Shown here: one piece after another, positions 1-5,855 of the stretch
Position numbering within the stretch: position 1 is the stretch's first letter
Layout of the letters: every line of letters starts with the position of its first letter
NCBI GenBank assembly: GCA_964515215.1
Contig: CAZESL010000070.1
Span: forward strand, 1 to 12,372
Direction of reading: 5' to 3'
DNA: 12,372 bases
DNA from: SIG588 sp964515215
GTDB taxonomy: Bacteria; Bacillota; Clostridia; Oscillospirales; Acutalibacteraceae
The notes under the pieces: generated by a model
Database searches by the model: none
Seen by the model: the letters and a program-made list of their open reading frames with translations, nothing else
What the model was told of the DNA's origin: nothing
Made by a program: the position numbers and the translations under genes

Positions 1-95
1 ACGTTTGCCGAAGGCAAACTTGCAGAACAAGGGCGAAGCCCTTCGTTCGGTATGCCGTAAAGAAAATTGACACGTTCCCGAATCCGAAGGCTTAA
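1..95 (+). CDS. Possible 3' end of an upstream gene (partial)
   Basis: All three plus-strand frames are open from base 1, with stops at 58-60, 68-70 and 93-95. The frame ending with TAA at 93-95 gives the most protein-like C-terminus (…KPFVRYAVKKIDTFPNPKA), and its stop lies 13 bases before a strong intrinsic terminator, as expected for the end of a transcribed gene. No start is visible because the gene would begin outside the window, and about 30 residues are too few to name a family. The stretch also contains two small hairpin-like motifs (tttgccgaaggcaaa and gggcgaagccc), so it could instead be intergenic repeat sequence. Both the frame choice and the call are weak. Confidence 0.28.
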   Translation, partial: VCRRQTCRTRAKPFVRYAVKKIDTFPNPKA

Positions 96-108
96 GGTGC
101 CATAACAA

Positions 109-151
109 GACCGCTCGAAGATGGCCATCATCTTCGGGCGGTCATTTTTTT
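109..151 (+). terminator. Rho-independent terminator
   Basis: A 15-bp stem (109-123 with 129-143, one G-U pair) closes a 5-base loop and is followed by a run of seven T (145-151). It would end transcription of whatever gene enters the window from the left. Confidence 0.9.
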
Positions 152-161
152 GTGTGGCGGT

Positions 162-313
162 GCCCAAAGGCTCCCTCGTTGAGGGAGTGTGCGGCGAAGA
201 AAACTACGTGATCCACTCCTTCCGTCACGGCTACGCCGTGCCACCTTCCTCAAGGAGGAAGGCTTTCACGTCTTCGACTCTCCCTTTCCTCCCCTTACAC
301 AGGGGAGGCTTTA
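162..313. repeat. Composite hairpin repeat, copy A1
   Basis: The block starts with a perfect 7-bp hairpin (CTCCCTC 171-177, GAGGGAG 181-187). It continues with a module built on CCGTCACGGCTACGCCGTG (222-240) followed by CCACCTTCCT and an AAGGAGGAAGG arm (to about 273). It ends with a CCCCTTACACAGGGGAGGCTTTA arm-like segment (about 291-313). The central module is shared with 3751-3795 and 3914-3970. REP-like dispersed repeats of this kind are common between genes in gut Clostridia, and their mobility or role is unknown. Confidence 0.75.
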
Positions 314-350
314 TATTTTATAATGTTTTCGCCGTTGACGCGAAACGTGC

Positions 351-380
351 GCGTAGGGTACGGCGCTCGTCGACGCACCG
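351..380. repeat. Dispersed repeat, copy C1
   Basis: This 30-base unit (GCGTAGGGTACGGCGCTCGT continuing to CGACGCACCG) matches positions 652-681 at 29 of 30 bases. It begins with the GTAGGG signature also seen in the copies at 552 and 12271. Confidence 0.8.
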
Positions 381-398
381 CGAGGAGCGTATCCAAGC

Positions 399-536
399 GG
401 GGCGTCAAAAATTGCCGCCCCCTACCATGCCCTTTTTCGATCCAAATGGATATCCACGGCAGACGACCGATGGCCGCCCCTACCGTGTCATTTGCTTTTG
501 CGCGCGATTTGCGGGCGAACACAGTTCGCCCCTACC
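399..536 (-). repeat. Cluster of three GTAGGGGCG-type hairpin repeats
   Basis: Read on the minus strand, three elements begin with GTAGGGGCG or a one-base variant: 425-399, 484-462 and 536-513. Each runs into a palindrome. The best is a perfect 8-bp stem (GGGCGAAC 513-520, GTTCGCCC 524-531) with a 3-base loop. The first has a 6-bp stem (399-404 with 416-421) and the middle one is imperfect. The constant flank with differing stems suggests one repeat family with variable arms. Confidence 0.6.
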
Positions 537-551
537 GTACGTGTGCCAACC

Positions 552-584
552 GTAGGGACGGGTCTCCTCACCCGTCCGTTTTGC
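552..584 (+). repeat. Dispersed hairpin repeat, copy D1
   Basis: The 33-base unit begins GTAGGGACGGG and ends CCGTCCGTTTTGC, with a 7-bp stem (557-563 with 570-576). A second copy of equal length lies at 12271-12303, more than 11 kb away. The two differ only in the loop and inner stem positions. Confidence 0.8.
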
Positions 585-651
585 GACCGATCACATGACC
601 GCAAAGACCCGTTGCCAAAAGGGAGTCGAGCGTGTACACAACACGGCCCGC

Positions 652-681
652 GCGTAGGGTGCGGCGCTCGTCGACGCACCG
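652..681. repeat. Dispersed repeat, copy C2
   Basis: Second copy of the 30-base unit at 351-380, in the same orientation, differing at one base (A to G at unit position 10). It ends about 35 bases before the promoter of the ligase gene. Confidence 0.8.
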
Positions 682-716
682 TGTGCATATCGCCGCCTTA
701 CGGTGGTGATCGACAT

Positions 717-746
717 TTGACAAAAAACAACTTGTAAAAATATATT
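717..746 (+). promoter_or_regulatory. Sigma-A type promoter for the ligase leader
   Basis: A perfect -35 TTGACA (717-722) is followed after 18 bases by TATATT (741-746). A second possible promoter, TTCCAA (751-756), 17 bases, TATACT (774-779), lies just downstream and would start transcription at the edge of the long inverted repeat. Either one gives a leader of roughly 200-240 bases before the ligase start codon. Confidence 0.6.
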
Positions 747-780
747 GCATTTCCAAATAAAAAGTGGTAAACTTATACTT

Positions 781-919
781 GCCAAACTAATTAAATATGC
801 GAAATGGTATTTTATCTTTCGGGATACGTATACCCTTTTCCGAATTCGGTGAATTTGATAAAAATGCAAATTCCATTATGACGAATTCGGTTAATACCAT
901 TTTGCATAATTAGTTTGGC
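781..919. repeat. 139-bp element bounded by long inverted repeats
   Basis: The left arm 781-810 and right arm 894-919 are inverted copies: both begin GCCAAACTAATTA and end AAATGGTAT when read inwards. They differ by a 4-base indel and one substitution. The 83-base interior holds the perfect palindrome CCGAATTCGG (840-849), the palindrome ATACGTAT, and a direct repeat CGAATTCGGT (841-850 and 882-891). No coding capacity or clear target duplication was seen. It may be a small non-autonomous inverted-repeat element, or a long RNA hairpin in the ligase leader. Confidence 0.75.
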
Positions 920-942
920 GACTATCGGAGTTTGCATTTTTT

Positions 943-972
943 GTGCGGTTACTTCGGTAGCCGCACTTTTTT
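943..972 (+). terminator. Intrinsic terminator immediately upstream of the ligase RBS (candidate attenuator)
   Basis: A 10-bp stem (943-952 with 957-966, one G-U pair) is capped by a TTCG tetraloop and followed by six T (967-972). The GAGGAG ribosome binding site of the downstream gene starts only 5 bases later (978). Between the promoter at 717 and this terminator there is no gene. A terminator in this place usually either controls readthrough or marks the end of a small RNA. No antiterminator partner for the stem could be identified by eye. Confidence 0.8.
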
Positions 973-992
973 ATTTTGAGGAGAGTATTGAA

Positions 993-2801
993 ATGAACGC
1001 AGAGCAACAACTTACAGGCACCCCCTCTATCGACAGACCGTGGATGAAATGGTACAAAGATCCGTCTTTGCCCGAAATTCCGTTCGGAAAAAACTGCTAC
1101 GATTTTTTCCTTGAGGTCACAAAGGACTATAAGCATCCCCTGTTAGAATACTACGGAAACAAATATACCGCAAGCGACATAAAAAAAGAAGTTGAGGAAA
1201 CCATTACACGTTTGACGGCTATGGGAGTTAAAGAAGGAGATACCGTTTCCTTCGTATTCCTTAATGTTCCGGAAGCAATATTCTTTTGGTTTGCACTTTG
1301 CAAGATGGGTGCTACGACAAATCTTATTAAATTTGACGAGAGCCCCGAAAGAATTAAGTTTATGTGTGAATTAACAGAGACGCAATACCTATTTGTTTCA
1401 GACGTCCCGTTCATTCTTCAAAATGTTGTCGGAGCTATGGATTTGGGACTTTCTAAAACCATAAACAAAGTTATTACGGTTCCGATCACCGCATCAATGA
1501 GCAAGGCAGCAGTATTTAAAATGTTTATGGGGAACTTCAAAAGCATTGTCGGTCAGTCCGGAAATTCAGTAAAACTGCCTCTGCAATTTTTAAAGTATAA
1601 CAATTGGAAAAAAGTTTACAAGGGCACCGATTTCCGAACGATCAGTGACGGTGGACAAAATGTAAGCGTGATTATGTATACCGGCGGTACAACGGGCGGT
1701 GCAAAGGGTGTTGAAACAACTAACGACAGCATTATTGCAAGTGCATGTTCTTTTATGAATAGTGAAATGGAGTTTTATGCGCCTAAAACATCTATGAGTA
1801 TTCTTCCGCCGGCGGTTTCGTATTACTTTAATGCTACTTATAATCTTATGTGTTGCGGCGTGTCGGTTAATTTGATTTGCAAATTTTCTGTTGAAGAATA
1901 TCCTTCCTTGATCAAAGAGCATCGTCCTAACGTATTTATGGCAGGACCGATTTTGTTTAAAAGTATTCGTGAATCCGGTATAGACGATCTTTCTTTTGCA
2001 ACAGATCCTATCTCGGGAGGAGATAAATTGCACGAAGAAGAAGAGATCGCATACCACGAGTTTTCAAGATCTAAAAATTGTGACACTTGGATCAAACAGG
2101 GATACGGTCTTACGGAGAGCATGGCCGGTGTAATATACTCTATAAAACCCGCACTCACAAAAGGCAGTATAGGCATCCCTCTGAAGTATGCTGAAATAGG
2201 CGTTTTTGATTATATGTCATATGATGAATTTGACCCTGAAAAGTTAAAAGAAAAGACATATGGTGAAATCGGCGAACTCTGCATCTCCGGTCCTACTGTA
2301 ATGAAAGGGTATATCAAAAATCCTGACGAAACAAAGAAAATGCTCCGTATACATAAAGATGGCAAGGTGTGGTTGCATACCGACGATTTGTGTTATATGG
2401 ATGAAGAAGGTCGAATTTATCATTGCGGTCGAGCAAAACGTATGCTCACACGAAGCGGTGGTAAAGTATGGCTTGGAACTATTGAAGATACTGTAAAATC
2501 TCATCCGTTAATTAACAATTGTTGTTGTGTTAAATATGACGATCCGGAAGAAAGAGAAGTCCCTGTTGCTCACATCGTACTTGAAAGCAACAACTATTCC
2601 GAAGATATTATAAGCGAATTAGATGCGCTGATAAAAAGCAAATGTCCTGAAACCTATGTTCCTAAGTACTACGTGATAAGAAAGGATATTCCTATCACAG
2701 AGGTCAACAAAAAAGTTGATTTTAAATCCTTGGAAAACGAGAATATTTTTGACAAATCAAAATACAGCATAAAAGATAGGGCTATTACACTTAAAGAATA
2801 A
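993..2801 (+). CDS. ANL-superfamily acyl-AMP / acyl-CoA ligase (AMP-binding protein)
   Basis: This 602-residue enzyme should activate a carboxylic acid, probably a fatty acid, as an acyl-adenylate and pass it to CoA or a carrier. Core motifs are present: the ATP-binding loop YTGGTTGGAKG at 229-239, YGLTE at 371-375, the HTDD motif with Asp464, hinge region GRAKRM from 479, and the C-terminal catalytic lysine region PITEVNKKVD (567-576, Lys573 or Lys574). The usual Pro in the ATP loop is Ala. The start at 993 is chosen because GAGGAG (978-983) sits 10 bases before it. A longer frame from TTG at 915 would be translated through the terminator and lacks a ribosome binding site. The gene is AT-rich in contrast to its GC-rich neighbours and stands alone on the plus strand, which suggests horizontal acquisition. 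No signal peptide or membrane segment is evident. The substrate cannot be read from sequence, and no carrier protein or thioesterase gene lies nearby. Confidence 0.88.
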   Translation: MNAEQQLTGTPSIDRPWMKWYKDPSLPEIPFGKNCYDFFLEVTKDYKHPLLEYYGNKYTASDIKKEVEETITRLTAMGVKEGDTVSFVFLNVPEAIFFWFALCKMGATTNLIKFDESPERIKFMCELTETQYLFVSDVPFILQNVVGAMDLGLSKTINKVITVPITASMSKAAVFKMFMGNFKSIVGQSGNSVKLPLQFLKYNNWKKVYKGTDFRTISDGGQNVSVIMYTGGTTGGAKGVETTNDSIIASACSFMNSEMEFYAPKTSMSILPPAVSYYFNATYNLMCCGVSVNLICKFSVEEYPSLIKEHRPNVFMAGPILFKSIRESGIDDLSFATDPISGGDKLHEEEEIAYHEFSRSKNCDTWIKQGYGLTESMAGVIYSIKPALTKGSIGIPLKYAEIGVFDYMSYDEFDPEKLKEKTYGEIGELCISGPTVMKGYIKNPDETKKMLRIHKDGKVWLHTDDLCYMDEEGRIYHCGRAKRMLTRSGGKVWLGTIEDTVKSHPLINNCCCVKYDDPEEREVPVAHIVLESNNYSEDIISELDALIKSKCPETYVPKYYVIRKDIPITEVNKKVDFKSLENENIFDKSKYSIKDRAITLKE

Positions 2802-2825
2802 CTGTATTCAATGTTAATGAAATCA

Positions 2826-2875
2826 GAAAAGCACCCCGTGTTCGATTGGAACACGGGGCGCTCTCTTGTTTCACA
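2826..2875. terminator. Bidirectional terminator between ligase and ymdB
   Basis: A perfect 10-bp stem (2834-2843 with 2849-2858), extended by three pairs across one mismatch, has a 5-base loop. Read on the minus strand it is followed by GCTTTTCTGATTT, a good tract for ending ymdB transcription. On the plus strand the tract is weaker (CTCTTGTTTC) but could end the ligase transcript. Confidence 0.8.
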
Positions 2876-2937
2876 GCAGTATTCAGCAGAACTTCGGGAC
2901 GATCAGATTACCCGTAAGCACATATAAACGGCCGTTT

Positions 2938-3711
2938 TCACCGCACCGCGATCCTTTCCACCGCCGTCGTTTTGCCCGTCTTATCATCCAGCGTGAACAG
3001 CACTGCCTGCAACTCGCACGGGCCTTCCTCTGCCACCGCGAAGCGGACGGGCAGTTTGCCGTGCATTTTGGCAATGGAGAGTTCGGGGCGAATGCCGAGC
3101 ACCGATTCATATGGTCCGCTCATCCCCACGTCGGTAATGTAGCCCGTGCCGCGGGGCAGGATCTGCTCGTCCGCCGTAGGCACGTGGGTGTGGGTTCCAA
3201 ACAGCGCGGATACCCGCCCGTCGGCGTAAAAAGCCAGCGCTTTCTTCTCTGCCGTCGCTTCCGCATGGAAATCCACCACGCAGAATTTCGGGTCACCCGC
3301 TTGTTTCAAAAGGGCGTCCAGCGTGTCAAACGGGCAAGCAAGCGGCTCCATAAAGGCGGTGCCGATCAAATTGATCACCGTCACCTGATACCGTCCGCGA
3401 TCCACCGTGTACATCCCCCCGCCGGGTGCCGAAGCGGGGAAATTCGCGGGACGCAACAGCCACGGCTCTTGATCTAACAGTTCGTAAAACTCGTGACGGC
3501 GGAAGGTGTGATTGCCGCCCGTGATGACGTCTGCACCGCTGTCCCGCAGGGAACGCGCCGCAACCGGAGTGAGGCCGTTGCCGTCGGCGGCATTTTCGCC
3601 GTTGACGATACACACGTCCACCGCATACTGCCGTTTGAGGGCGGGCAACACCCGCCGCACCAATTCACAGCCGCGGTGCCCGACCACGTCACCCACACAT
3701 AAGATGTTCAT
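2938..3711 (-). CDS. ymdB: YmdB-family metallophosphoesterase
   Basis: This 257-residue protein belongs to the YmdB/TIGR00282 family, dinuclear-metal phosphodiesterases. In Bacillus the family hydrolyses cyclic mononucleotides in vitro and affects biofilm and motility decisions. Metal-site residues are all visible: GDVVG with Asp8, NGENAADGNG with Glu39 and Asn40, GGNHTF with Asn67, FHAEAT with His149, and GTHTHVPTADE with His174 and His176. The ITDVGMSGPYESVLG segment (192-206) is also typical. ATG at 3711 is preferred over an in-frame GTG at 3720 because AGAGGAAG lies about 8 bases before the ATG and would abut the GTG. The gene follows rny on the same strand, as in many Firmicutes, but about 350 bases of repeats and a terminator lie between them, so it probably uses its own promoter. 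No signal peptide is seen, so it should be cytoplasmic. Confidence 0.93.
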   Translation of the reverse strand: MNILCVGDVVGHRGCELVRRVLPALKRQYAVDVCIVNGENAADGNGLTPVAARSLRDSGADVITGGNHTFRRHEFYELLDQEPWLLRPANFPASAPGGGMYTVDRGRYQVTVINLIGTAFMEPLACPFDTLDALLKQAGDPKFCVVDFHAEATAEKKALAFYADGRVSALFGTHTHVPTADEQILPRGTGYITDVGMSGPYESVLGIRPELSIAKMHGKLPVRFAVAEEGPCELQAVLFTLDDKTGKTTAVERIAVR

Positions 3712-3750
3712 ACCGTACACTTCCTCTCAATCGGTAGAGATGGTATATCA

Positions 3751-3795
3751 CTACCTCTCCGTCACGGCTCCGCCGTGCCACCTCTCCTGACAAGG
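3751..3795. repeat. Hairpin repeat, copy A2
   Basis: The unit CTACCTCTCCGTCACGGC, continuing through TCCGCCGTGCCACCTCTCCTGACAAGG-like sequence, matches 3914-3970 and the core of 216-273. The CACGGC…GCCGTG arms form a compact hairpin. It lies in the ymdB leader, just downstream of the candidate ymdB promoter. Confidence 0.8.
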
Positions 3796-3797
3796 TA

Positions 3798-3826
3798 ATG
3801 TTATTAACTTAAGAGGGTACTCTCAA
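3798..3826 (-). promoter_or_regulatory. Candidate ymdB promoter
   Basis: On the minus strand TTGAGA (3826-3821), a 17-base spacer and TAACAT (3803-3798) resemble a sigma-A promoter. It lies in a short AT-richer island between repeat copies and would give ymdB a transcript separate from rny, whose terminator is upstream at 4060-4031. Confidence 0.42.
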
Positions 3827-3842
3827 TGATTATGCACTAAAA

Positions 3843-3900
3843 CACCTCGCCTCGCCCCGCTTGCGGGGAGAGGTGCCGAGCGTATGCGAGGCGGAGAGGG
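3843..3900. repeat. Nested hairpin repeat, type B
   Basis: An inner perfect stem CCCCGC/GCGGGG (3855-3860 with 3863-3868, two-base loop) is nested inside CCTCGC (3845-3850) pairing with GCGAGG (3886-3891). The unit ends GGAGAGGGGG. It is followed directly by an A-type repeat copy, so the spacer between rny and ymdB is nearly all repeat. Confidence 0.7.
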
Positions 3901-3913
3901 GGGCTCTATGTCC

Positions 3914-3970
3914 ACTACCTCTCCGTCACGGCTTCGCCGTGCCACCTCTCCTAACAAGGAGAGGCAAGGG
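3914..3970. repeat. Hairpin repeat, copy A3
   Basis: This is nearly identical to 3751-3795 over ACTACCTCTCCGTCACGGCT and CGCCGTGCCACCTCTCCT, with a third arm AAGGAGAGG that can pair with the CCTCTCC at the start. A further partial arm (ACAAGGGGAGGCTTT, about 4000-4014) resembles the end of the block at 291-313. Confidence 0.8.
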
Positions 3971-4030
3971 GGTTGTGCGTAACATGGCTTGTATTGCCTG
4001 ACAAGGGGAGGCTTTCTCGCCGCTTCACTC

Positions 4031-4060
4031 TAAAAAGCGGGCGCTTCACGCGCCCGCTTT
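4031..4060 (-). terminator. rny terminator
   Basis: An 8-bp GC stem (4037-4044 with 4050-4057), extended by three A-T pairs, has a 5-base loop. On the minus strand it is followed by TTTTTA. It begins 8 bases after the rny stop codon. T residues also follow on the plus strand, so it may work both ways. Confidence 0.88.
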
Positions 4061-4067
4061 ATCTGTT

Positions 4068-5633
4068 TTACTTTGCGTAGTCCACTGCGCGATTTTCGCG
4101 AATGAGATTGACCTTGATCTGACCGGGATAATCCATATTGTCCTCGATCTTCTGGGCGATATCGCGCGCGAGCAGGGTCATCTGATCGTCGCTGACCACT
4201 TCGGGTTTCACCAAAATGCGTACTTCGCGACCCGCCTGGATAGCAAAGGAACGTTCCACACCGTTGAACTCGTTGGCGAGTTCTTCGAGTTTTTCCAGAC
4301 GCTTGATGTAGTTTTCCAAATTCTCGCGGCGGGCGCCGGGACGTGCCGCCGAGATCGCATCCGCCGCCTGCACTAAGCAAGCCACGATGGTCGCCGCTTC
4401 CACGTCGCCGTGGTGCGCCTGGATCGCGTGAATGACCGCATCGCTTTCCTTATACTTGCGGGCGATATCCACACCGATCTCCACGTGCGAACCTTCGATC
4501 TCGTGATCCACCGCTTTACCGATGTCGTGAAGCAGACCCGCGCGACGCGCCACCACGGGATCGATGCCCAGTTCGCTCGCCATGATGCCGGCGAGGAACG
4601 CCACTTCCATCGAGTGGTTCAGCACGTTCTGACCGTAACTGGTACGGTAACGCAGACGACCGAGCAGACGCATAACTTCGGGATGAATGCCGTGCAAGCC
4701 CGTTTCGAGCACCGCACGCTCACCCTCCGCCTTAATGGTCGCCTCCACCTCACGGCGGGATTTTTCCACCATTTCCTCAATGCGGGCGGGATGGATACGG
4801 CCGTCCGAGATCAAACGCTCAAGCGACAGACGGGCGATCTCACGGCGCACGGGATCAAAGCAAGACAACGTGATCGCTTCGGGAGTATCGTCGATGATGA
4901 GGTCGCAACCGGTGAGTGTTTCGATCGCGCGGATGTTACGTCCTTCGCGACCGATGATGCGGCCCTTCATTTCGTCATTCGGCAACGGTACGACCGACAC
5001 GGTCGCTTCGGTCACCTGATCCGCCGCCACGCGCTGAATGGCGTGGGAGATCATGTTACGGGCGCGGCTGTCCGCCTCGTCCTTCAACTGCGCTTCAATA
5101 TCCGCGATACGGAGCGCCTTTTCGTGTGTCAACTCGTCGGTCAGCGCGTTCAGCAAATACTCCTTCGCCTGTTCGGCGGTGTAACCGGAAATGCGTTCGA
5201 GCATTTCAAACTGACTGCGCTTGATGTTCTCCACGTCTGCCAAGCGTTCCTCCACAGCCTTGGCACGCTGGGCGATCTGTTCTTCCTTCTTCTCGTAATT
5301 TTCGATCTTACGGTCGAGTGCTTCTTCCTTCTGCTGCAAACGGTTTTCCTGCCGCTGAATATCTTTGCGACGTTCTTTAATGTCGTGTTCCGCTTCACTG
5401 CGCAGACGGTGCACTTCGTCTTTTGCCTCCAACACAGCTTCTTTCTTTTTCGCTTCCGCTGTGAGGTTGGCTTCTTTGATGATACGTTCCGATTCCTGTT
5501 CTGCCGAGCCGATCAACGCTTCGGCCGTGCGGCGACGGCTGTTCACACCGCTTTTGAACGCGATGATGGCCGACACCACCGAGCCGACGACCAGACCGCC
5601 GACACCGGACACGATGACCCATATCATATCCAT
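4068..5633 (-). CDS. rny: Ribonuclease Y
   Basis: RNase Y is a membrane-anchored endoribonuclease that starts mRNA decay in Firmicutes. All of its parts are present in the 521 residues: an N-terminal membrane segment (about 3-26), a long charged coiled coil (about 40-200), a KH RNA-binding domain around the IIGREGRNIR loop (226-235), and an HD catalytic domain with the His369-Asp370 pair in LLHDIGKAVDHE. The length matches the usual 520 or so residues. ATG at 5633 is preferred over GTG at 5645, because the GTG overlaps the AGGAGG ribosome binding site (5646-5651). The spacing from that site to the ATG is 11 bases, slightly long, and a second ATG follows two codons later. The gene has its own strong promoter (5795-5767) and terminator, so it is probably monocistronic. 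Confidence 0.97.
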   Translation of the reverse strand: MDMIWVIVSGVGGLVVGSVVSAIIAFKSGVNSRRRTAEALIGSAEQESERIIKEANLTAEAKKKEAVLEAKDEVHRLRSEAEHDIKERRKDIQRQENRLQQKEEALDRKIENYEKKEEQIAQRAKAVEERLADVENIKRSQFEMLERISGYTAEQAKEYLLNALTDELTHEKALRIADIEAQLKDEADSRARNMISHAIQRVAADQVTEATVSVVPLPNDEMKGRIIGREGRNIRAIETLTGCDLIIDDTPEAITLSCFDPVRREIARLSLERLISDGRIHPARIEEMVEKSRREVEATIKAEGERAVLETGLHGIHPEVMRLLGRLRYRTSYGQNVLNHSMEVAFLAGIMASELGIDPVVARRAGLLHDIGKAVDHEIEGSHVEIGVDIARKYKESDAVIHAIQAHHGDVEAATIVACLVQAADAISAARPGARRENLENYIKRLEKLEELANEFNGVERSFAIQAGREVRILVKPEVVSDDQMTLLARDIAQKIEDNMDYPGQIKVNLIRENRAVDYAK

Positions 5634-5719
5634 GAAACCTTGCACCTCCTGAATTCATGTTCGTCGTGTAACTATACGAATGAAAGCAACCACCCGCAGG
5701 TGTTGCTCGAATATGCCCA

Positions 5720-5749
5720 TACCGACAACAGCACCGACTGCCGTCGGTA
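5720..5749 (-). other. Inverted repeat in the rny 5' leader
   Basis: TACCGAC (5720-5726) pairs with GTCGGTA (5743-5749) around a 16-base loop in the predicted 100-130 base untranslated leader of rny. It could shape RNA stability or autoregulation, but nothing in the sequence proves a function. Confidence 0.4.
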
Positions 5750-5766
5750 AGATATACCCAACTTAT

Positions 5767-5795
5767 ATATTACACGCTTATGACTCGTTTGTCAA
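5767..5795 (-). promoter_or_regulatory. Promoter of rny
   Basis: On the minus strand there is a perfect TTGACA (5795-5790), a 17-base spacer and TAATAT (5772-5767). This is close to sigma-A consensus and well placed upstream of rny, about 135 bases before its ATG. Confidence 0.8.
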
Positions 5796-5826
5796 GATGC
5801 AAGGGGGTGTTTTTTGTCCAAAAATT

Positions 5827-5853
5827 CTAAAAATCCTCGCCGTTATCGGTGAG
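5827..5853 (-). terminator. Terminator of the beta-helix/dipeptidase operon
   Basis: On the minus strand CTC-CCG pairs with CGG-GAG around an ATAA loop (5853-5836) with one mismatch. ATTTTTAG follows, then a second T run. It begins just after the dipeptidase stop codon (5858-5856). The stem is short, so strength is uncertain. Confidence 0.6.
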
Positions 5854-5855
5854 TT

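Larger units (their letters stand above)
152..716. other. Gene-free repeat-rich intergenic region
   Basis: No open frame here has a convincing ribosome binding site or protein-like translation. The region is filled with short palindromic elements of at least three types, listed separately, in both orientations. It sits between a strong terminator at 109-151 and the promoter at 717. Similar elements recur at 3751-3970 and 12271-12303, so this is dispersed intergenic repeat sequence rather than decayed coding DNA. Confidence 0.75.

Noticed and set aside
121..598. Small open frames of 75-144 codons in the left intergenic region
   Set aside because: They lie inside hairpin repeats or start within the terminator stem, lack ribosome binding sites, and have unnatural composition.
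915..992. Upstream extension of the ligase from TTG at 915 adding 26 hydrophobic residues that look like a membrane segment
   Set aside because: There is no ribosome binding site, the stretch is made by the inverted repeat arm and the terminator hairpin, and GAGGAG sits correctly before ATG 993.
740..992. Known riboswitch or T-box leader for the ligase
   Set aside because: No T-box motif, specifier hairpin or recognisable riboswitch core was found by eye; kept only as an unassigned attenuator candidate.
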